Shown: piece by piece, positions 60,274 through 64,000 of the stretch | How positions within the stretch are numbered: the first letter of the stretch is position 1 | How the letters are laid out: each line of letters begins with the position of its first letter | NCBI GenBank assembly: GCA_900113425.1 | Contig: FOZF01000001.1 | Span: 1,819,283-1,883,282, forward strand | DNA: 64,000 nt | Source: Stenotrophomonas maltophilia | GTDB lineage: Bacteria > Pseudomonadota > Gammaproteobacteria > Xanthomonadales > Xanthomonadaceae | Reading direction: 5' to 3' | Translations under genes and position numbers: made by a program | The notes under the pieces: model-generated | Seen by the model: the letters and a program-made list of their open reading frames with translations, nothing else | Told to the model about the DNA's origin: nothing | Database searches by the model: none

Positions 60274-62451
60274 ATGTCCGCACGCGAATCCCGCCTCAGC
60301 CGCCTCTGGGCACACGAGAAGGCCAGCTATGGCCTGCGCGTGTTCATCGCCCTGTCGGCAGCGATGGCTGTGTGCTGGCAGCTGGATGCGCTCCCCGCGC
60401 TGCCCGGTGCGTTCCTTGGCATCATCGCCAGCGCCATCGCCGAGACCGATGACAACGGCTGGGGGCGCACCAAGGCAGTGGCGCTGTCGCTGCTGTGCTT
60501 CTGCCTTGCCGCCGCCTCGGTCGTCTGGCTGTTTCCCTGGCCGTGGGTGTTCATCGCGGCACTGGCGCTGTCCACCTTCGGGCTGACCCTGCTGGGTGCG
60601 CTCGGCGAACGTTACGCCTCGATCGCACAGGCCACGGTGACACTGGCGATCTACACCATGATCGGCCTCGAGCAGCACGGTGCCGGCGACATGCGCGCGG
60701 CGCTGGGCGCTGTCAGCCATCTGCTGGCGGGCGCGCTCTGGTACGGCCTGCTGTCGATACTGTGGACGGCCCTGTTCGCCAACCGGCCGGTGCGCGAGCG
60801 GGTAGCGCGCCTGTATCAGGAACTGGGCCGTTACCTGCAGCTGAAGGCCGCGTTGTTCGAGCCGGTGCGCGAGGCAGACCTGCAGCGCCGCCAGCTGGAC
60901 CTGGCCGAACAGAACCGGCGTGTGGTGGGGGCCCTGAACGAAGCAAAGACGGCGATCCTTGCGCGCTTCGGCCGCTCCGGCCGGCCCGGGGTCAACTCCG
61001 GCCTGTACCTGCGCCTGTACTACATGGCGCAGGATTTCCACGAGCGCGCCAGCTCCTCGCACTATCCCTATGGCGCACTGGTGGATGCGTTCTTCCACAG
61101 CGACGTGCTGTACCGCTGCCAGCGCCTGCTCGACCTGCAGGGGCAGGCCTGCGCGCGTCTGGGCGAAGCGATCCGCCTGCGCCGCCCGTTCGTGTATGGC
61201 GAGAGCAACCAGCAGGCCGGGCGCGACCTCGCCGACGCGCTGGCCTACCTGCGCGACCAGCAGCGTCCGCAATGGCAGCGCCTGCTCGGCTCGCTGGATC
61301 TGCTGGTGCACAACCTGCGCAGCATCGAGCGCCGGCTGCTCGACGCCGAACGCTCCGAGGCCAGCCTGGACAATGTCGACACGCGCCTGCGCGACAGCAA
61401 CCCGCACACCCTGCGCGAGATGGGGGTACGGCTGCGCCAGCAGCTCACGCCCGGCTCGGTGCTGTTCCGTCATGGCCTGCGCATGGCGCTGGCGCTGATC
61501 GCCGGCTTCCTGGCGATCCGCCTGTTCAACGCCCAGAACGGTTCATGGGTGCTGTTGACCATCGTCTTCGTGTGCCGGCCGAACTTCGGCGCCACGCGCC
61601 AGCGCCTGGCACAGCGCATCATCGGCACCCTGGCCGGGCTGGTACTGACCTGGGCGCTGCTGCAGCTGTTCCCACAGCTGCACGTGCAGCTGCTGATCGC
61701 CTTGCTGTCGGCGCTGCTGTTCTTCTTCACCCGCACCGATCGCTACCTGGTGGCCTCGGCCGCGATCACGGTGATGGCGCTGACCTGCTTCAACCTGATC
61801 GGCGATGGCTTCGTGCTGATCGTGCCGCGCATGGTGGACACGATCCTGGGCTGTGCGATCGCTGCGGCGGCCGCCTTCCTGATCCTGCCGGACTGGCAGG
61901 GCCGCCAGCTGCATCGGGTCCTGTCACGGGTACTGGATACCGCCGCGCGTTACCTGGATGCAGTGCTGGGCCAGTACCGCAGTGGCATGCACGACGACCT
62001 GGCCTACCGCATCGCCCGCCGCGACATGCACAATGCCGATGCGGCGCTGTCCACTGCACTGTCGAACATGCTGCGCGAGCCCGGCCATGTGCGCCGCAAC
62101 CTGGATGCCGGCTTCCACTTCCTGGCCTTGTCCAACACCCTGCTCGGGCATCTGTCGGCACTGGGTGCCCACCGCGACCAGGTCGACAGCTACGCCGGCG
62201 ACCCGCTGGCACTGGCCGCCGGCGACCGGGTCCGCAAGGCGCTGCAGCAGCTGGCCGGCGCGCTGGCCGCGCGGCAGGCGGTTGCCGAGGATGACAATGA
62301 TGCCGACCGCGCAGTCGCCGCGGAGCTGGAGCAGATCGAGGACGTGATGCCACCGAAGCTGCAGTTGATCCGCACCCAGATGGCGCTGGTGCTGCGCCTG
62401 CTGCCGAAGCTGCGTGCCGCCGCCAACGAGGCCGTACGCAGCCTGACCTGA
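60274..62451 (+). CDS. FUSC family inner-membrane protein (YccS/AaeB-like)
   Basis: 725 residues. Two blocks of membrane helices with cytoplasmic domains: VFIALSAAMAVCWQLDALPA, FLGIIASAIAETDDNGWGRT, SLLCFCLAAASVVWLFPWPW near the N-terminus; a second set from about 400 (MALALIAGFLAIRLFNAQNG, SWVLLTIVFVCRPNFGATRQ, RIIGTLAGLVLTWALLQLFP). The second set with CRPNFGATRQRLAQRIIGT is the FUSC signature. Related proteins export aromatic acids or affect envelope permeability. It lies 123 bp after the RND operon; co-regulation is possible but separate. Substrate unknown. Confidence 0.88.
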   Translation: MSARESRLSRLWAHEKASYGLRVFIALSAAMAVCWQLDALPALPGAFLGIIASAIAETDDNGWGRTKAVALSLLCFCLAAASVVWLFPWPWVFIAALALSTFGLTLLGALGERYASIAQATVTLAIYTMIGLEQHGAGDMRAALGAVSHLLAGALWYGLLSILWTALFANRPVRERVARLYQELGRYLQLKAALFEPVREADLQRRQLDLAEQNRRVVGALNEAKTAILARFGRSGRPGVNSGLYLRLYYMAQDFHERASSSHYPYGALVDAFFHSDVLYRCQRLLDLQGQACARLGEAIRLRRPFVYGESNQQAGRDLADALAYLRDQQRPQWQRLLGSLDLLVHNLRSIERRLLDAERSEASLDNVDTRLRDSNPHTLREMGVRLRQQLTPGSVLFRHGLRMALALIAGFLAIRLFNAQNGSWVLLTIVFVCRPNFGATRQRLAQRIIGTLAGLVLTWALLQLFPQLHVQLLIALLSALLFFFTRTDRYLVASAAITVMALTCFNLIGDGFVLIVPRMVDTILGCAIAAAAAFLILPDWQGRQLHRVLSRVLDTAARYLDAVLGQYRSGMHDDLAYRIARRDMHNADAALSTALSNMLREPGHVRRNLDAGFHFLALSNTLLGHLSALGAHRDQVDSYAGDPLALAAGDRVRKALQQLAGALAARQAVAEDDNDADRAVAAELEQIEDVMPPKLQLIRTQMALVLRLLPKLRAAANEAVRSLT

Positions 62452-62526
62452 GCGCCGCCCGGCAGCACTGGACCCGGGCCCGGCCGGCGGGCAGGAATGC
62501 TAGGCTGCGCCGGTCAAGGAGATTCC

Positions 62527-64000
62527 ATGTCCGGTCACAACCAGTTCGCCCTGCTGCGCCAGCGCCGCTTCCTGCCGTTCTTCATCGTGCAGGCGCTGGG
62601 CGCTTTCAACGACAACGTGTACCGGCAGGCCATCATCGGCCTGCTGTTCTACCTGGGCGTGTCCGAAGAGCAGCGTTCGCTGTACACCACGCTGGCGCCG
62701 GCGATCTTCATTCTTCCCTATTTCCTGTTCTCGGCATTGGCCGGGCAGATCGCCGACAAACTGGAGAAGTCGCGGCTGATCGTGATCACCACCACGATGG
62801 AGATCGTGATCATGTCGCTGGCAGCGATCGGCTTCCTCACCGAGAACCTGCCGTTCCTGCTGGTGGCGCTGTTCTGCACCGGCATGCAGTCGACCCTGTT
62901 CGGCCCGGTGAAATACTCGGTGCTGCCCTCGGTACTCAAACCCGAGGAGCTGACCGGTGGCAACGGGCTGGTGGAGATGGGCACATCGATCTCGATCCTG
63001 TCAGGGATGATCATCGGCGGTGCGGTGTTCCTGCTGGCGGGCAGCCATGGGCCCGTGTTCGCGGCATCGCTGGTCATCGCCCTGGCGGTCTGCGGCAACA
63101 TCGCGGCGCGGTTGATTCCCAAGGTCGATGCCGGCGACCCGGGCCTGAAGATCAACTGGAACCCGCTGCCCGAGTCGCTGGTGGTGCTGCGCATGGCGCG
63201 CCAGCAGAAGGCGGTGCGCAATGCGATCCTGGGCGTGTCCTGGTTCTGGTTCGTCGGCACCGTGCTGACCTCGCAGCTGCCGAATTATGCGCTGGCCAAC
63301 CTTGGCGGCGAGCCCAAGCTGTACCTGCTGGCCCTGGCGCTGTTCTCCATCGGCACCGGCGTTGGCTCGCTGCTGTGCGAAAGGCTGTCGGCGCGTACGG
63401 TGGAGATCGGCCTGGTGCCGCTGGGCGCGTTCGGCATGACCGCGTTCCTGCTCGATCTGTACTTCGCCCGCAGCGGTGAGGCCACCGTGCAGGGCCTGAG
63501 CATCACCCAGTTCCTGCAGCAGCCCGGCAGTGTGCGCATCGTCATCGACCTTGTCGGGATCGGCCTGTTCACCGGTATCTTCGTCGTGCCGCTGTTCGCC
63601 CTGATCCAGAGCCGCACGCCGAAGGCACAGATGTCACGCGTGTTCGCCGCGTTGAACATCCAGAACTCCGGTTTCATCGTGTCCGCCGCACTGCTGTCAC
63701 TGGCCGCGCGCGAACTGCTGCACTGGAGCATCCCGCAGCTGTTCCTGGCGCTGGCGATCGCCAATGCCGTGGTGGCGATCTACATCTTCACCATCGTCCC
63801 TGAATTCCTGATGCGTTTCCTGAGCTGGGTGATGGTGCGCACGCTGTACCGGCTGCGCCCGCACGGGATCGAAGCGCATGTCCCCGACGAGGGTGCCGCA
63901 CTGCTGGTGTGCAACCATGTCAGCTACATGGATGCACTGATCCTGTCGGCGACGATTCCACGCCCGGTACGTTTCGTCATGTACTACAGGATCTTCAACA
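62527..64000 (+). CDS. MFS transporter - acyltransferase fusion (LplT/Aas-like), 3' partial
   Basis: The frame opens at ATG 62527, with AAGGAG 6 nt upstream, and runs off the window with no stop (491 codons seen). Residues 1-430 are an MFS domain: PFFIVQALGAFNDNVYRQAI and LFGPVKYSVLPSVLKPEELT are the LplT (lysophospholipid flippase) signature. From about 435 a PlsC-type acyltransferase starts: LLVCNHVSYMDALILSATIP contains NHx4D. In many proteobacteria such fusions continue into an AMP-dependent acyl-ACP/CoA ligase (Aas). Expected role: flipping and re-acylating lysophosphatidylethanolamine at the inner membrane. The C-terminal content is outside the window. Confidence 0.9.
   Translation, partial: MSGHNQFALLRQRRFLPFFIVQALGAFNDNVYRQAIIGLLFYLGVSEEQRSLYTTLAPAIFILPYFLFSALAGQIADKLEKSRLIVITTTMEIVIMSLAAIGFLTENLPFLLVALFCTGMQSTLFGPVKYSVLPSVLKPEELTGGNGLVEMGTSISILSGMIIGGAVFLLAGSHGPVFAASLVIALAVCGNIAARLIPKVDAGDPGLKINWNPLPESLVVLRMARQQKAVRNAILGVSWFWFVGTVLTSQLPNYALANLGGEPKLYLLALALFSIGTGVGSLLCERLSARTVEIGLVPLGAFGMTAFLLDLYFARSGEATVQGLSITQFLQQPGSVRIVIDLVGIGLFTGIFVVPLFALIQSRTPKAQMSRVFAALNIQNSGFIVSAALLSLAARELLHWSIPQLFLALAIANAVVAIYIFTIVPEFLMRFLSWVMVRTLYRLRPHGIEAHVPDEGAALLVCNHVSYMDALILSATIPRPVRFVMYYRIFN

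Overview
The window is about 67% GC chromosomal DNA from a gammaproteobacterium of the Xanthomonadaceae, most likely Stenotrophomonas (S. maltophilia complex). The pointers are gene content and order typical of xanthomonads, scattered short palindromes of the SMAG/REP type (GTAG + GCCGGGC..GCCCGGC) known from S. maltophilia, and a multidrug efflux operon with two RND pumps that matches SmeIJK. I see no rRNA, tRNA, CRISPR array, prophage or intact insertion sequence. Most of the window is core genome on both strands, with a few accessory points.

Layout. 1-5.2 kb: a 5'-truncated D,D-carboxypeptidase, a TetR/quinone-reductase pair with a clear operator, a siderophore-type TonB receptor, and a PEP mutase/isocitrate lyase-like protein. 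5.3-8.7 kb: an exported DOPA-dioxygenase-like protein, then aroQ-accB-accC ended by a perfect terminator. 8.8-12.4 kb: two overlapping genes of unknown function, prmA, a DUF3426-type membrane protein and fis. 12.4-16.8 kb (minus strand): a tightly packed five-gene lipid operon that resembles E. coli ynbABCD with an added acyltransferase; its PAP2/phosphatase gene is cut down to 103 codons. 17-19.9 kb: purH-purD. 20-25.3 kb (minus): a low-GC DUF2247 gene, rpoH with a sigma-E-like promoter overlapped by a perfect inverted repeat, ung, a response regulator with one degenerate and one intact receiver, and ftsEX. 25.4-30 kb: rhlB divergent from trxA and rho.

30-38.6 kb is a carbohydrate-scavenging locus: a GH3 exo-beta-glucosidase, a LacI regulator, a FucP/GluP-type sugar MFS transporter and a 997-residue TonB receptor. 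Near-identical 14-bp palindromes (TGACAnCGCTGTCA) lie in front of the three structural transcription units, so they look like one LacI regulon. 38.7-48.2 kb: a cupin/JmjC-like protein, a Cache-GGDEF diguanylate cyclase with an I-site, aceK, a four-gene small GTPase/roadblock operon reminiscent of MglAB and of Streptomyces conservons, and a monomeric NADP isocitrate dehydrogenase.

48.4-64 kb: a lipoprotein, a LysM protein, a triple SMAG cluster, queF, then a gene-free stretch holding two large palindromes. These share a 52-nt core (40/52 identical) but have different, perfectly self-complementary 25-27 bp arms; this is the most unusual non-coding signal in the window. An exported M20 amidohydrolase, the smeIJK-like operon, a FUSC-family protein and the start of an MFS-acyltransferase fusion (running off the 3' edge) follow. 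Many genes are joined by 1-8 nt overlaps (ATGA or similar), so translational coupling is common here.
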